Below, piece by piece: positions 7,534-15,183 of a DNA stretch of 64,000 bases (positions within the stretch are counted from its first letter, which is position 1; every line of letters begins with the position of its first letter). The stretch is from NCBI GenBank assembly GCA_963751695.1, contig CAVVVP010000004.1:368702-432701 (forward strand), in the 5' to 3' direction. Origin of the DNA: SZUA-22 sp963751695 (lineage in GTDB: Bacteria; Bacteroidota; Ignavibacteria; Ignavibacteriales; Melioribacteraceae). Position numbers and translations under genes: made by a program. The notes beneath the pieces are model-generated. The model saw nothing but the letters and a program-made list of their open reading frames with translations. It was not told where the DNA came from and ran no database searches.

Positions 7534-8310
7534 CTAACTATTCATATATTTTTGTTCTTTATTAATATATTCTTCAACTTCTTTATTAAAATTCCAAATT
7601 AAATCTTTTGTAGAAGTTATTACATTTTGACTTATTTCTGAATATTTTAATGCCTCTTTGACACAATTGTCCTCAAAATTGTTTTCTAAAAGAATCTTAT
7701 CAATAAGTCCTAATTCTAGGCCTTTTTCTGCTTCTATTTTCTCCATGGACAGAAGTATTTTTTTTGTATATCCCAAACCAACATACTTAGGTAAAAGTAA
7801 TGGAAGTAGACCACTTGGGTGTAGACCAAATTTAGTGTGAGACAAAAGGTAAGACATCTCATTAGTTACTAATCGAAAATCTGCTAATAGACTTATCCCA
7901 AAATATGGTGTTACAACCTCACCTGAAGCACAGAAAAACACTAGCTTATTTATGTTGCTCAGTCTTCGTGCATAATTAAAAAGATTATTGATTTCAATTG
8001 AGCGTTCAAGTTTCTTTTCTTGAGTTATACTTCCACTTAAATCGGAATCAAGGTTTTCTTTTCCAGTAAGCTCACTCAAGAAACTACGATAATTGTCCTC
8101 TGAGAGAGAGTCTTTTTCAAAATAGAACAAAATCGATTTAATATCTTTGGATTTTTTTTGTGCATCTGTCCACTCAAAAATCCTACTACTTGAATCAATC
8201 TTTGAAAGATTCTTAAAACCATTTTGTTTTACTTTTAGAATAGCAACAGTTTCTACTATTTTTGTCTCAACAAACTCACTTTGGATTTGATAAAAATTCG
8301 ACTCATCCAT
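7534..8310 (-). CDS. enoyl-CoA hydratase/isomerase-fold protein
   Basis: The 258-residue protein has the crotonase core in its centre: FFCASGEVVTPYFGISLLAD (oxyanion-hole region, usually a GGG/GAG loop), FRLVTNEMSYLLSHTKFGLH, PSGLLPLLLPKYVGLG and the trailing AEKGLELGLIDKIL helix. The N-terminal third is divergent and longer than usual, and the classic glutamates are not obvious, so a polyketide-type decarboxylase or a non-catalytic member is possible. No signal peptide is visible, so it is cytoplasmic. GAGG lies about 9 bases before the ATG. Neighbours give no pathway. Confidence 0.65.
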   Translation of the reverse strand: MDESNFYQIQSEFVETKIVETVAILKVKQNGFKNLSKIDSSSRIFEWTDAQKKSKDIKSILFYFEKDSLSEDNYRSFLSELTGKENLDSDLSGSITQEKKLERSIEINNLFNYARRLSNINKLVFFCASGEVVTPYFGISLLADFRLVTNEMSYLLSHTKFGLHPSGLLPLLLPKYVGLGYTKKILLSMEKIEAEKGLELGLIDKILLENNFEDNCVKEALKYSEISQNVITSTKDLIWNFNKEVEEYINKEQKYMNS

Positions 8311-8376
8311 TTCCCAGCCTCTTTATATTGTTCGAAATTTATTTAATATCCGATAGCTGATAGAAATTATTTTATT

Positions 8377-10257
8377 TTACTTCATCAACAACATCTTCTT
8401 TGTTTCTACAAAATTACCAGCATGTATTCTGTAAAAGTAAATGCCACTTGTTAATTCATAAGCGTCAAACTCTACCTCATAGTTGCCAATTGATTGCTCT
8501 TTATCAACAAGAACTTCAACTTCTCTACCCAATACATCAAATATCTTAAGTGTAACATTGCTCTGTTTGGGGATAGTGTATTCTATTGTTGTGCTTGGGT
8601 TGAAGGGATTTGGGTAGTTTTGAGCAAGTTCATATTTTGCTGGCAAACTTTTATTTTTAACATCCTCAATTGAAGTAGATGTAGAATCCCAAATATAAAA
8701 TGGAGTTGCATCTACGGAGGTTATATACTTACCAGCATCTGCATGTATTCTTATTGTTAAAACTGCAGGAGGTTCAAGTAAATCTCTGTAAACTTCATTG
8801 CGTGTATAAATACCATCACCAGCAACAGCATCACCCACGCTGCCATCATCGACAAGATGTTCAGGTGCACCAAATGTTCGCAGACCTCTAAACACATAAC
8901 TACCTTCCATAAATGTATCCCAATTAACATACAGAACGCTTCCTGTACTGGAAGAAACTGATGCAGTAAATGTTGAATTATTTGATCCATCGAATAGAAC
9001 ATAATTGGGTGAGAAGTAAATGTCTGAAATAGTTGGATGGTTTAACAAAGTATCTGGATTTATATCTAGTTTCCAGATCTGCTCTAGACTATCTCCACGG
9101 ACAAGTCCATTAACAAAAAAAACTGTTTTGGCACTAGAATTAAAAACTGGAAATCTAGCTCCACGGAAAACAATTTCTGGATTTCCTTCTAACAACGTTA
9201 GATCCAATATTCTCGCACTGTCAATATCAATTATTGAAATTGGAAATGGGGAAGAACCCCCATATTCTGGGATATGGTAGGTTGCTAGCATATTTGAACC
9301 AGTTGAATCAAGTTGAAAAGTAGAAGAAGTACCAAATATTTGAGGTAGTTCAGTTTGATTATCTCCATTAAAGTCCATAACATGAACTTTTTCTGTCCAA
9401 TTGCTTCCATCACGAAATGGAATAGCAACTCTTTTCCCATCTCTACTTATAGAGAATGGACCAATTCCAGTTGAACTATTAGCGTGTAGGGGACCATAAT
9501 TTCGTAACAGGCTGACTGTTGAATTATTGAATACAATAGTGTGTCCTGTGTTAATATCAATGTTATGTGTAGCAAACACACCTTTAGAGCCATCATCGGA
9601 TATATCCAAATAGTTAGTGAATGCAGTATTCGTATTATATTCTGCTCCATCCAATCCAAAAACATTTTGCGACATTTCCGTGTAACTAAACAATTTTGTT
9701 AATCCTGAACCACTTGAAGTAATTGAGTAAAGACCAGCTATATTAGGATCTCGACTTGTGTGAATAAATAAAATTTTGCTGCCATCGTAAGTTAATCTTG
9801 GGGGTACACGAATGTCAGGTTCATCATCTGCAAAAGGCGGTTCTCTAGGAATTAGGGTCGCGATTTCCTTTTTATTGCTTCCGTCAAAACGTGCAGTAAA
9901 TATCTCGTTTATGCCGTCAGTCCACAGTATAGTTGAACCATCTCCGCTTATATCTATTAATACATCTATACATGGGCATCCACCTCTGAATGGTTCATAG
10001 TCAAAAACTTGCCTCAATTCAGTGCCATCCGCATTCATTGTATATATCATTTTAAAATTTGCTGTAAAGATAATTTTTGAACCGTCAGCACTTGTTCTAA
10101 TTCTAGAGGTTACATGGATATCAGTTAAATTTGATATTTGAGTATAAGCTAATGTGTCAAGAATAGTAACAGATTGAGCAGACAAACATTCTGAAATCAG
10201 AAGTATGATATTAATAAATGCGAATATTGACTTGAGTATTGTCTTTATCAGTTTCAT
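8377..10257 (-). CDS. exported TolB/PD40-like beta-propeller protein with T9SS domain
   Basis: This is a 626-residue secreted protein. The signal peptide spans about residues 1-27 (end SECLSAQ). Residues 40-400 hold repeated PD40/TolB-like blades (TSADGSKIIFTAN, TYDGSKILFIHTS, SDDGSKGVFATHN, SRDGKRVAIPF). Residues about 430-530 form a domain with DDGSVGDAVAGDGIYT, common in surface proteins of this group, and the last 80 residues are a type A sorting domain (NYPNPFNPST, end KKMLLMK). It is probably displayed on or released from the cell surface. GAGG lies 7 bases before the ATG. Promoter, dyad and leader copy C are upstream. Confidence 0.8.
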   Translation of the reverse strand: MKLIKTILKSIFAFINIILLISECLSAQSVTILDTLAYTQISNLTDIHVTSRIRTSADGSKIIFTANFKMIYTMNADGTELRQVFDYEPFRGGCPCIDVLIDISGDGSTILWTDGINEIFTARFDGSNKKEIATLIPREPPFADDEPDIRVPPRLTYDGSKILFIHTSRDPNIAGLYSITSSGSGLTKLFSYTEMSQNVFGLDGAEYNTNTAFTNYLDISDDGSKGVFATHNIDINTGHTIVFNNSTVSLLRNYGPLHANSSTGIGPFSISRDGKRVAIPFRDGSNWTEKVHVMDFNGDNQTELPQIFGTSSTFQLDSTGSNMLATYHIPEYGGSSPFPISIIDIDSARILDLTLLEGNPEIVFRGARFPVFNSSAKTVFFVNGLVRGDSLEQIWKLDINPDTLLNHPTISDIYFSPNYVLFDGSNNSTFTASVSSSTGSVLYVNWDTFMEGSYVFRGLRTFGAPEHLVDDGSVGDAVAGDGIYTRNEVYRDLLEPPAVLTIRIHADAGKYITSVDATPFYIWDSTSTSIEDVKNKSLPAKYELAQNYPNPFNPSTTIEYTIPKQSNVTLKIFDVLGREVEVLVDKEQSIGNYEVEFDAYELTSGIYFYRIHAGNFVETKKMLLMK

Positions 10258-10320
10258 TTTCTACCTCACAGATAATGTTTTCATTTTGTGAAATTCTCAA
10301 TATTTATGGTTATGAAAATA

Positions 10321-10395
10321 CCTTGGGAGAAGCCCTATTGTTGGTGTAGAGAAAGTTTAACCAGGACTCAAAACGTTTCTCTCAAGGAGGAATAT
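10321..10395 (-). promoter_or_regulatory. 5'-terminal leader stem-loop, copy C
   Basis: CCTTGAGAGAA (10387-10377) pairs with TTCTCCCAAGG (10331-10321) with the conserved A-C mismatch. GAGAAACGTT can instead pair with AAACTTTCTC inside the leader. TTCCTCC stands at the predicted 5' end; the gene's own binding site is GAGG, so pairing would be shorter here. Confidence 0.6.
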
Positions 10396-10401
10396 AAATG
10401 T

Positions 10402-10454
10402 AACATAAGGAAAATTATCAGTGCTGTCAATTACTTTTAAGTTGCTAGTAGCAA
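10402..10454 (-). promoter_or_regulatory. promoter and dyad of the TolB-like gene
   Basis: TTGACA (10430-10425), a 17-base spacer and TATGTT (10407-10402) are read on the minus strand. The dyad TTGCTAGTAGCAA lies at 10442-10454, 18 bases from the -35 box to its centre, as in the copy at 3717. Confidence 0.65.
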
Positions 10455-10545
10455 GGAATTAATAGTCAAGCTTTGATTAGGCTTTAGGCTAAGTATGTTT
10501 ATAGCTGGGAAACCTAAAAAGTTAATAATTTGTTTCCCTTTTTGG

Positions 10546-10561
10546 TGTGATTTAAATCACA
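10546..10561. promoter_or_regulatory. CRP/FNR-type palindrome TGTGATTTAAATCACA
   Basis: A perfect 16-base palindrome lies 10 bases past the stop of the gene at 10571 and about 150 bases upstream of the promoter at 10402. Unlike the sites at 7368 and 11215 it has no intact hairpin 64 bases to its right. Confidence 0.5.
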
Positions 10562-10570
10562 ATAATAAAA

Positions 10571-11104
10571 TTAGAATTTTTCATACAAATCAAAACCAAG
10601 ACCTAAACCGAATCCCACTAAGAATCCATATTGAGCATTTAGTATTACTGCATTAATTATCTCATTATTTGGTGCATCAAAGATTTGAACTAGTATAATC
10701 GTTGCCAGAGCATTGAATAACCCTAAAAGAATTGACAAAGATAAAACTCTGATTGTAATAAGTGATTTTGAATAATTATCAATAAACAATTTGTACAAAA
10801 CTAATGCACTGAATAAACTTGAAATAAAAAGTAAATCTCTGAGGAAGAAATTGAAAGTAATTGATTTACCTTGCACAATTATATTTACAATAAATATTAA
10901 CACACCAACAAAAATCACTTCTCTTCTTTTACCATATTTCAGAACACTAAAAAACACTGCCCCGAATAACCCAAAAACAAATATCTGCGAACGTGATAAT
11001 TGAAAATCGAAAATCTCTATTCCATAAATCAAAATCCCAAAGATGATACAGACCAATGTACCAAAAAGAGTATTCAACAAAACATTTCTAATTCTACTTT
11101 CCAT
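10571..11104 (-). CDS. multi-pass membrane protein of unknown function
   Basis: This is a 177-residue protein with about six hydrophobic segments (near residues 8-27, 38-52, 62-78, 88-105, 116-140, 158-172) and short loops. Gly-rich pairs in the last segment (GFLVGFGLGLGFDLYEKF) suggest tight helix packing. I do not recognise the family. The start has only a weak GAGAG site. The gene stands alone between repeat modules. Confidence 0.5.
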   Translation of the reverse strand: MESRIRNVLLNTLFGTLVCIIFGILIYGIEIFDFQLSRSQIFVFGLFGAVFFSVLKYGKRREVIFVGVLIFIVNIIVQGKSITFNFFLRDLLFISSLFSALVLYKLFIDNYSKSLITIRVLSLSILLGLFNALATIILVQIFDAPNNEIINAVILNAQYGFLVGFGLGLGFDLYEKF

Positions 11105-11214
11105 GATGCTCTCATTTTAGGAATTAATATTTGACTTTAGGAGAACTTAATGATTGCTCAAGCTATATTCAAAGAATATTTTACTTTTATTGATTTACTG
11201 GACAAGACTTTTAG

Positions 11215-11230
11215 TGTGACCCTCATCACA
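11215..11230. promoter_or_regulatory. CRP/FNR-type palindrome TGTGACCCTCATCACA
   Basis: This perfect TGTGA-N6-TCACA site is centred 64.5 bases left of the hairpin at 11287. The bases between (ATTTGATT, then TACGAACAAT) match those after the site at 7368. Confidence 0.6.
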
Positions 11231-11286
11231 AATAGATTTGATTTGTTACTTTATTTTTGTCATAGACATTACGAACAATTTATTAA

Positions 11287-11323
11287 GGTGAGAAGAACTT
11301 GGCTGGAACTTCTCACCTTTTTT
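11287..11323 (+). terminator. AACTTGGCTGG-family hairpin, copy 3
   Basis: Perfect arms GGTGAGAAG (11287-11295) and CTTCTCACC (11309-11317) enclose AACTTGGCTGGAA and six T follow. It sits 12 bases past the stop of the minus-strand HEAT-repeat gene. Confidence 0.75.
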
Positions 11324-11334
11324 ATTTTACTTCA

Positions 11335-11787
11335 TCAAGTATTCTTCTCTTTTGATTTTTCACTTTTTGAATCATATTGTTTAATCTTATTCATAGATTC
11401 ATAAAAAGATTTAATCTTTTCTGATGGGTGATTCTCAATAATTGATCTCATTTCATTACAGCATGATTCATCACCAATCTGATAGAGACTCCATACTAAC
11501 ATTTGACAAACTTCCTCATTGTCAGATACTTTCATTTCTTTAACAAGTTCTTTACTAACATCAGTAATCTTGTATTTACCGGCTAAATAAATACTACTCA
11601 TCTTTAGACCGTAATTATCTGATTGTAGACCACTCAGAATGTTAAGTGTTGCAAGTTCCGGTAACTCTAAGTTTTCCTCAGATGCAGAAGACTGTGCTAA
11701 AAATGAATTTGAAACTAAGAATAATGTTAATACAAATAGTCCAAGTAGTCTTGGAATCTTGTGATATGTTCTATTTTCGACAACCAT
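11335..11787 (-). CDS. exported HEAT-repeat protein
   Basis: The 150-residue protein has a signal peptide (LLGLFVLTLFLVSNSFLAQS) followed by two or three HEAT/Armadillo-like helical pairs: LNILSGLQSDNYGLKMSSIY, VSKELVKEMKVSDNEEVCQM, LVWSLYQIGDESC. The tail is charged. It is a clear paralogue of the gene at 19807 (SDNxGLKxS; SLYxIGDE). The ATG at 11787 is preferred because GGGGGG lies 8 bases upstream; an upstream in-frame ATG lacks a site. A scaffolding role in the periplasm is possible but unproven. Confidence 0.65.
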   Translation of the reverse strand: MVVENRTYHKIPRLLGLFVLTLFLVSNSFLAQSSASEENLELPELATLNILSGLQSDNYGLKMSSIYLAGKYKITDVSKELVKEMKVSDNEEVCQMLVWSLYQIGDESCCNEMRSIIENHPSEKIKSFYESMNKIKQYDSKSEKSKEKNT

Positions 11788-11949
11788 TTTAAACCCCCCA
11801 GTTTTATTTATGGCACTCATCTATAAAGACGCATAACTTGTTAAAATGTTGCTAACAATAGTTTGACACACATTCCAAGCCCAAGATGCTTTGAGTCTTA
11901 TAATTTGGAATTACACCATCACACAATTATCTTTCAGTGAGGTAAAAAA

Positions 11950-12288
11950 ATGATTGAGTATCAATATTTTAATGGGTGTCCAAATTCTGAGAAAACTCTA
12001 ATGAATTTAAAGGAACTGGTAAAAGAAGGATTTATATCAGAGCCAGATTTGTTTATAATTGATGTGCCTAATTTAGAAGTATCTGAAAGAATTAATTTTC
12101 AAGGTTCTCCAACGATTTTATTTGACAGAGTTGATATTTATTCAGAAGAAATACCAACAGATTCTAATTATACATGTCGTGTTTATGATTTTAATGGTGA
12201 GAGAACTGGTATTCTATCGAAAAAATATATCAAGAAACAAATTGAAAAATTACGCTCACCATCTTTAACAATCACAACTAAGTTTTAA
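11950..12288 (+). CDS. thioredoxin-fold small protein
   Basis: The 112-residue protein starts MIEYQYFNGCPNSEKTLMNL, a thioredoxin-like strand with the active-site loop reduced to one cysteine (CPNS in place of CPxC), and has GSPTILFDRVDIY, the cis-proline block. A second cysteine is in YTCRVYDFNGERTGILSK. The pattern matches small thioredoxin-family proteins found beside mercury or heavy-metal genes, but no such genes are here. AGTGAGG precedes the ATG. It is probably a cytoplasmic redox or metal-binding protein. Confidence 0.6.
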   Translation: MIEYQYFNGCPNSEKTLMNLKELVKEGFISEPDLFIIDVPNLEVSERINFQGSPTILFDRVDIYSEEIPTDSNYTCRVYDFNGERTGILSKKYIKKQIEKLRSPSLTITTKF

Positions 12289-12513
12289 TGCTGCCACTTT
12301 AGTCATTTGCACCATGATAATATTTACAATGCAAAATCATTAAATATGTAATTGCCATATTGTGCGTCAAAGTTTGTAACTAATATTGGCTCAACTTCAT
12401 CTTAACCATCATGCTCTTTTATTAGATTTTGGATTTTGAGAATCTTGCATAATCTGTGGGTCTGAGCATCCTCATCATACTTTATTGCTCAAAACAGTTT
12501 TAGTTTAAAATGC

Positions 12514-12529
12514 TGTGACTAAAATCACA
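12514..12529. promoter_or_regulatory. CRP/FNR-type palindrome TGTGACTAAAATCACA
   Basis: This perfect site is centred 75.5 bases left of the hairpin at 12597, 11 bases (about one helical turn) further than at 7368 and 11215. The rest of 12289-12596 shows no gene. Confidence 0.55.
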
Positions 12530-12596
12530 AAGAGAAGAGTATTTATTCATTATTATGAAAACAGTATCGGAAAAACATTCTACCATTATTGCTTAA

Positions 12597-12630
12597 GGCG
12601 GGAGTTCAAAATGGACTTCTCGCCTTTTTT
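12597..12630 (+). terminator. hairpin of the dispersed family, GGCG variant
   Basis: GGCGgGAgT (12597-12605) pairs imperfectly with ACTTCtCGCC (12615-12624) and six T follow. The loop is TTCAAAATGG rather than AACTTGGCTGG. A decayed relative with the same loop type is at 38638. Confidence 0.5.
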
Positions 12631-12714
12631 ATTCTACTTCATCAACACCATCTTCATAGTCTCGACAAAATATCCAGCTTGCATTCTGTATAAGTAAATT
12701 CCAAGTGATTTTAG
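12631..12714 (-). pseudogene. relic of a T9SS sorting-domain 3' end
   Basis: The minus strand reads SLGIYLYRMQAGYFVETMKM and then VLMK-stop, matching SGIYFYRI-AG-FVETKKMxLMK of the intact sorting domains. It begins within a few bases of the stop of the gene at 12718, as if the body of that gene had been joined to an old T9SS tail and then closed by a stop codon. Confidence 0.7.
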
Positions 12715-12717
12715 TCA

Positions 12718-13125
12718 CTAACGCTTTACTATTGTTAATGCATTACCAGAAAATGAAAAAGTAAATACACAACCTTCATTTTCTCCTTCATTTTCTCCTT
12801 CTTGCTCACATTCAATATCATCATCAGAATTTTCACCCTCGTGTTCACTATCGGAATCCCCAACTTTTATATCTTTGAAATACTCTACACCGTTACTAAC
12901 CCAATATATTCTTCCTTTTCCAACTTGTAGCTCACAGATAGCATTTTGTGATATTTCTGTTTTTTTTACACCCACTTCTATCATATTTATACTCGTTACA
13001 TCTTGTGTCCAACTAACTTCCGCAGAAATTACTTGATTATCATTACTAATATCATTCACACCATCGCATGCATGAAATGAAAGGATGAATACAAGCAGTG
13101 CTAGACTTATTTTCAATACTCTCAT
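12718..13125 (-). CDS. small acidic lipoprotein
   Basis: This 135-residue protein has a lipobox-type signal (LALLVFILSFHAC, Cys at about residue 20), a central beta-rich stretch (EVSWTQDVTSINMIEVGVKK) and a low-complexity acidic linker of Glu, Gly, Asn and Asp (about residues 92-120) ending in a cysteine and FTFSFSGNALTIV. I do not recognise the family. It is probably surface or periplasmic and membrane-anchored. The relic T9SS tail directly past its stop suggests it once had, or lies at, a recombination junction with, a sorting domain. Confidence 0.5.
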   Translation of the reverse strand: MRVLKISLALLVFILSFHACDGVNDISNDNQVISAEVSWTQDVTSINMIEVGVKKTEISQNAICELQVGKGRIYWVSNGVEYFKDIKVGDSDSEHEGENSDDDIECEQEGENEGENEGCVFTFSFSGNALTIVKR

Positions 13126-13262
13126 GATTTAAGCTCCTTATGAATTATGTTCAGCTTAAACTTAGAGAATTGAATAGATTGAACAAAATTAATTAACTGT
13201 GACAGGCAAAGTAAAAATGAATTGCTTATTTCAATAGCTGAACAAAATTATAATATACAAGT

Positions 13263-13301
13263 AGGCGAGAAGAACTTGGCTAAGACTTCTTACTTATTTT
13301 T
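13263..13301 (+). repeat. AACTTGGCTGG-family hairpin, decayed copy 5
   Basis: The left arm GGCGAGAAG and loop AACTTGGCTAAGA are intact, but the right arm is CTTCTTAC, so only the inner part pairs. A T-rich stretch follows. A half CRP site (TGTGA, 13198-13202) lies about 60 bases upstream. The unit is upstream of mscL. Confidence 0.5.
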
Positions 13302-13354
13302 TATCTTTGTTATATAAATTAAAGGGACAAAATTAAAATAGGAGCATTATTAGT

Positions 13355-13798
13355 ATGAAAATCATACAAGAGTTTAAGGAATTTGCCGTTAAGGGAAATA
13401 TGTTTGATATGGCTGTTGGAGTTATTATCGGTGCCTCATTTGGTAAAATTGTATCTTCACTAGTGAATGATGTTATAATGCCATCATTTGGTTTTTTAAT
13501 TGGTCGAGTAGATTTTAAAAGCTTAAAATTTATTTTTCAGGAAGAGCAAAAGGATACAACAGGTAAAATTGTGCAGCATTTAGTTGAAATAAATTACGGA
13601 ATTTTTATTCAGTCACTAGTAGACTTTATCATTATAGCAGCAACAATTTTTCTGGTTATTAAGTTATTTAATACACTAAGAAGAAAAGCTGAAGACACGG
13701 AGGAGACTACAACTCCTACTCCCAAGGATATTCAGCTGCTGACAAATATAAACGATAATCTTGAACAAATATCTAAGCAATTAGAAACATCAAACTAG
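13355..13798 (+). CDS. mscL: large-conductance mechanosensitive channel MscL
   Basis: The 147-residue protein has the MscL signature from the start: QEFKEFAVKGNMFDMAVGVI, IGASFGKIVSSLVNDVIMP (first pore helix), a periplasmic loop, and YGIFIQSLVDFIIIAATIFL (second helix), then a charged cytoplasmic helix. Homopentamers in the inner membrane open under hypo-osmotic stress. Length is normal for the family. An A-rich stretch with AGGAG lies about 10 bases before the ATG. It stands alone among the repeat modules. Confidence 0.95.
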   Translation: MKIIQEFKEFAVKGNMFDMAVGVIIGASFGKIVSSLVNDVIMPSFGFLIGRVDFKSLKFIFQEEQKDTTGKIVQHLVEINYGIFIQSLVDFIIIAATIFLVIKLFNTLRRKAEDTEETTTPTPKDIQLLTNINDNLEQISKQLETSN

Positions 13799-13865
13799 AA
13801 TAGTTGTTAACCTGATAAAATAGCAGTAGGGAAGAGTTTAAAACTTATTCTAATAGCAACTTGAA

Positions 13866-13900
13866 AGTGAGAAGAACTTGGTTGGGACTTCTCACTTTTT
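13866..13900 (+). terminator. AACTTGGCTGG-family hairpin, copy 6
   Basis: Arms AGTGAGAAG (13866-13874) and CTTCTCACT (13888-13896) pair perfectly around AACTTGGTTGGGA, then T-rich. The outer pair has changed from G-C to A-T on both sides relative to copy 2, a compensatory change. It lies 6-10 bases past the stop of the small gene at 13906. Confidence 0.7.
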
Positions 13901-13905
13901 GATAG

Positions 13906-14064
13906 CTAGAGGGAATTTTGGATTACCTTAATTTTTGTTTTCGTTTTCATCAATTCTTTTTTAGCTGCTTCTGGCGTAATATTCTTTTTCTTGGATAGCT
14001 TTCGAATATCTGAATATGAAAATTTGCTTTCTTTACTATTTCCTGAAATTCTATCTGTTTTCAT
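13906..14064 (-). CDS. small basic protein, paralogue of the one at 38684
   Basis: This 52-residue protein reads MKTDRISGNSKESKFSYSDI and then a Lys-rich helix with KNITPEAAKKELMK. The gene at 38684-38821 encodes the same protein with about 70% identity over 40 residues, which argues that both are real genes. GGAGAGA lies about 6 bases before the ATG. I do not recognise the family. Its shape (basic, short helix-turn-helix-like pair) would suit nucleic-acid binding, but that is a guess. A family hairpin follows each copy. Confidence 0.65.
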   Translation of the reverse strand: MKTDRISGNSKESKFSYSDIRKLSKKKNITPEAAKKELMKTKTKIKVIQNSL

Positions 14065-14236
14065 AAATCTCTCCATTTTTAGTTACCTATTGTATTGTTA
14101 TAATAAATTAGTTTCAAAACCCCAGACGCCCAAAATAACTGTATAACTCCCATTTTTTACTTCGACAAAACCATTTCTTTAAGTAGCAATTTCTGATTAA
14201 GCGTAAATATTATCTTCTTTCTAATTGTCGAAATCA

Positions 14237-14422
14237 TCATATATGATTTTTCGCAATTCCAGCAACAAGGTTATATTCGTGTTCAGTTAACATATCTCTT
14301 AATGCATTTAAGTATTTTCCAATATTTAAGTGCTTATCAGCAACAACATCATTTCGCATTTTACTTTGTAACAATTCAATTTTGCTACCATAATCATTTA
14401 ACTCGATTAAGCTGTTTTTCAA
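14237..14422 (-). CDS. small hypothetical protein, start uncertain
   Basis: A 61-residue helical protein (NDYGSKIELLQSKMRNDVVA, NALRDMLTEHEYNLVAGIAK) from a TTG at 14422. An AGGAGAG-ATG lies 35 bases upstream in another frame; one missing T just after that ATG would join it to this frame, so a homopolymer error may hide the true start. No family is recognised. Confidence 0.4.
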   Translation of the reverse strand: MKNSLIELNDYGSKIELLQSKMRNDVVADKHLNIGKYLNALRDMLTEHEYNLVAGIAKNHI

Positions 14423-14476
14423 ATCTAATTTATTCTGCTTAATAACATCTCTCCTTAAAATAATTTCTCAAACATT

Positions 14477-14740
14477 TTACTCTCCATCAATAAACTTTTT
14501 CTTTCTGACAAAAAATGCAGCTTCCATCAAATTTATTTTTGGAGTTTTTACATTTTTTTGTCTTTGCGGCATTGTGCTCTTTTTATTGTTTGTTTGCAAA
14601 TCGTCATAGCTCGACCAAGGAAACATATGTTTAATTTCAAGTGCATTTGGAGAAATTGAAAATGTTTTTTCATTTTTGACTGCGAGCTTCTTTTTTTTTC
14701 CAGTATTAGCAGATTCTTTAAAGTTTTCTTTAACAATCAT
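14477..14740 (-). CDS. small basic hypothetical protein with its own promoter and leader
   Basis: This 87-residue, lysine-rich protein has no signal peptide. It contains SISPNALEIKHMFPWSSYDD and ends in a basic stretch NLMEAAFFVRKKKF. I do not recognise it. AGGA lies 8 bases before the ATG. The gene matters because it carries promoter and leader copy D, so it belongs to the same regulatory set as the T9SS cargo genes although it is not evidently exported. Confidence 0.5.
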   Translation of the reverse strand: MIVKENFKESANTGKKKKLAVKNEKTFSISPNALEIKHMFPWSSYDDLQTNNKKSTMPQRQKNVKTPKINLMEAAFFVRKKKFIDGE

Positions 14741-14774
14741 CGGTGTATCCTACATTTTTACTCTGTGAGGAATA

Positions 14775-14849
14775 CCTTGGGAGAAATCAAATAGTGATGG
14801 GCGACTAAGTTCTGCTAAGATTAAAACATTTCTTTCAAGGGGGAATTAC
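14775..14849 (-). promoter_or_regulatory. 5'-terminal leader stem-loop, copy D (divergent)
   Basis: CCTTGAAAGAA (14840-14830) pairs with TTCTCCCAAGG (14785-14775), with the conserved A-C mismatch and one further A-C. The 5' CCTCC of the other copies is CCCCC here, and the downstream gene correspondingly lacks a GGAGG site. Confidence 0.5.
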
Positions 14850-14855
14850 ATAAAC

Positions 14856-14884
14856 AGTATATAGAAAAGGGATGTTAATGTCAA
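14856..14884 (-). promoter_or_regulatory. promoter of the 87-aa gene
   Basis: TTGACA (14884-14879), 17 bases, TATACT (14861-14856) on the minus strand. This is the strongest match to consensus in the set. The upstream TTGCTAGTAGCAA dyad is missing. Confidence 0.6.
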
Positions 14885-14957
14885 AGTAAATAAATTGTAC
14901 AAGTCACACGTTTGAAAACATGTTCTGCAATTTATACACAATTCTGACAATCATTCC

Positions 14958-14992
14958 CACCTCCATCATTTCACTTCCTATGGGGTGCTTTT
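14958..14992 (+). terminator. second copy of the ATGGGGTGCTTTT terminator
   Basis: CACC(t)CCAT (14958-14966) pairs with ATGGGGTG (14980-14987), then CTTTT. It is the counterpart of 7306-7341 but no intact plus-strand gene precedes it, so it seems to have been copied with flanking DNA. Confidence 0.5.
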
Positions 14993-15018
14993 CTTATGAG
15001 TTTATTGTTTGAAATTAT

Positions 15019-15034
15019 TGTGATTCTTGACACA
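15019..15034. promoter_or_regulatory. near-perfect CRP-type site TGTGATTCTTGACACA
   Basis: One mismatch in the right half. It is centred 56.5 bases left of the hairpin at 15083. The order terminator, CRP-type site, hairpin is the same as at 7306-7476. Confidence 0.4.
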
Positions 15035-15082
15035 ATTACATTTTTATTTTGTGTATATATTCTTGAAAAGACTTTATAGATA

Positions 15083-15119
15083 GGTGAGAAGAACTTGGTC
15101 GGAACTTCTCACCATTTTT
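15083..15119 (+). terminator. AACTTGGCTGG-family hairpin, copy 7
   Basis: Perfect arms GGTGAGAAG (15083-15091) and CTTCTCACC (15105-15113) enclose AACTTGGTCGGAA and are followed by ATTTTT. It lies about 65 bases past the stop of the minus-strand gene at 15184. Confidence 0.7.
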
Positions 15120-15183
15120 CAACATAGAAATATGGTTTCAATTAAATTACTTTGAAAATTATATCAACAAGTAATTCATATTA

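Noticed and set aside
8757..9002. 81-residue frame inside the TolB-like gene
   Set aside because: Low-complexity His/Met/Leu composition typical of an out-of-frame shadow.
11150..11404. Plus-strand frame over the CRP site and hairpin at 11215-11323
   Set aside because: It runs through the terminator and the antisense of the HEAT gene, with no family similarity.
12515..12697. Plus-strand 60-residue frame over the hairpin at 12597
   Set aside because: It covers the CRP-type site, hairpin and the T9SS relic in antisense; composition is not protein-like.
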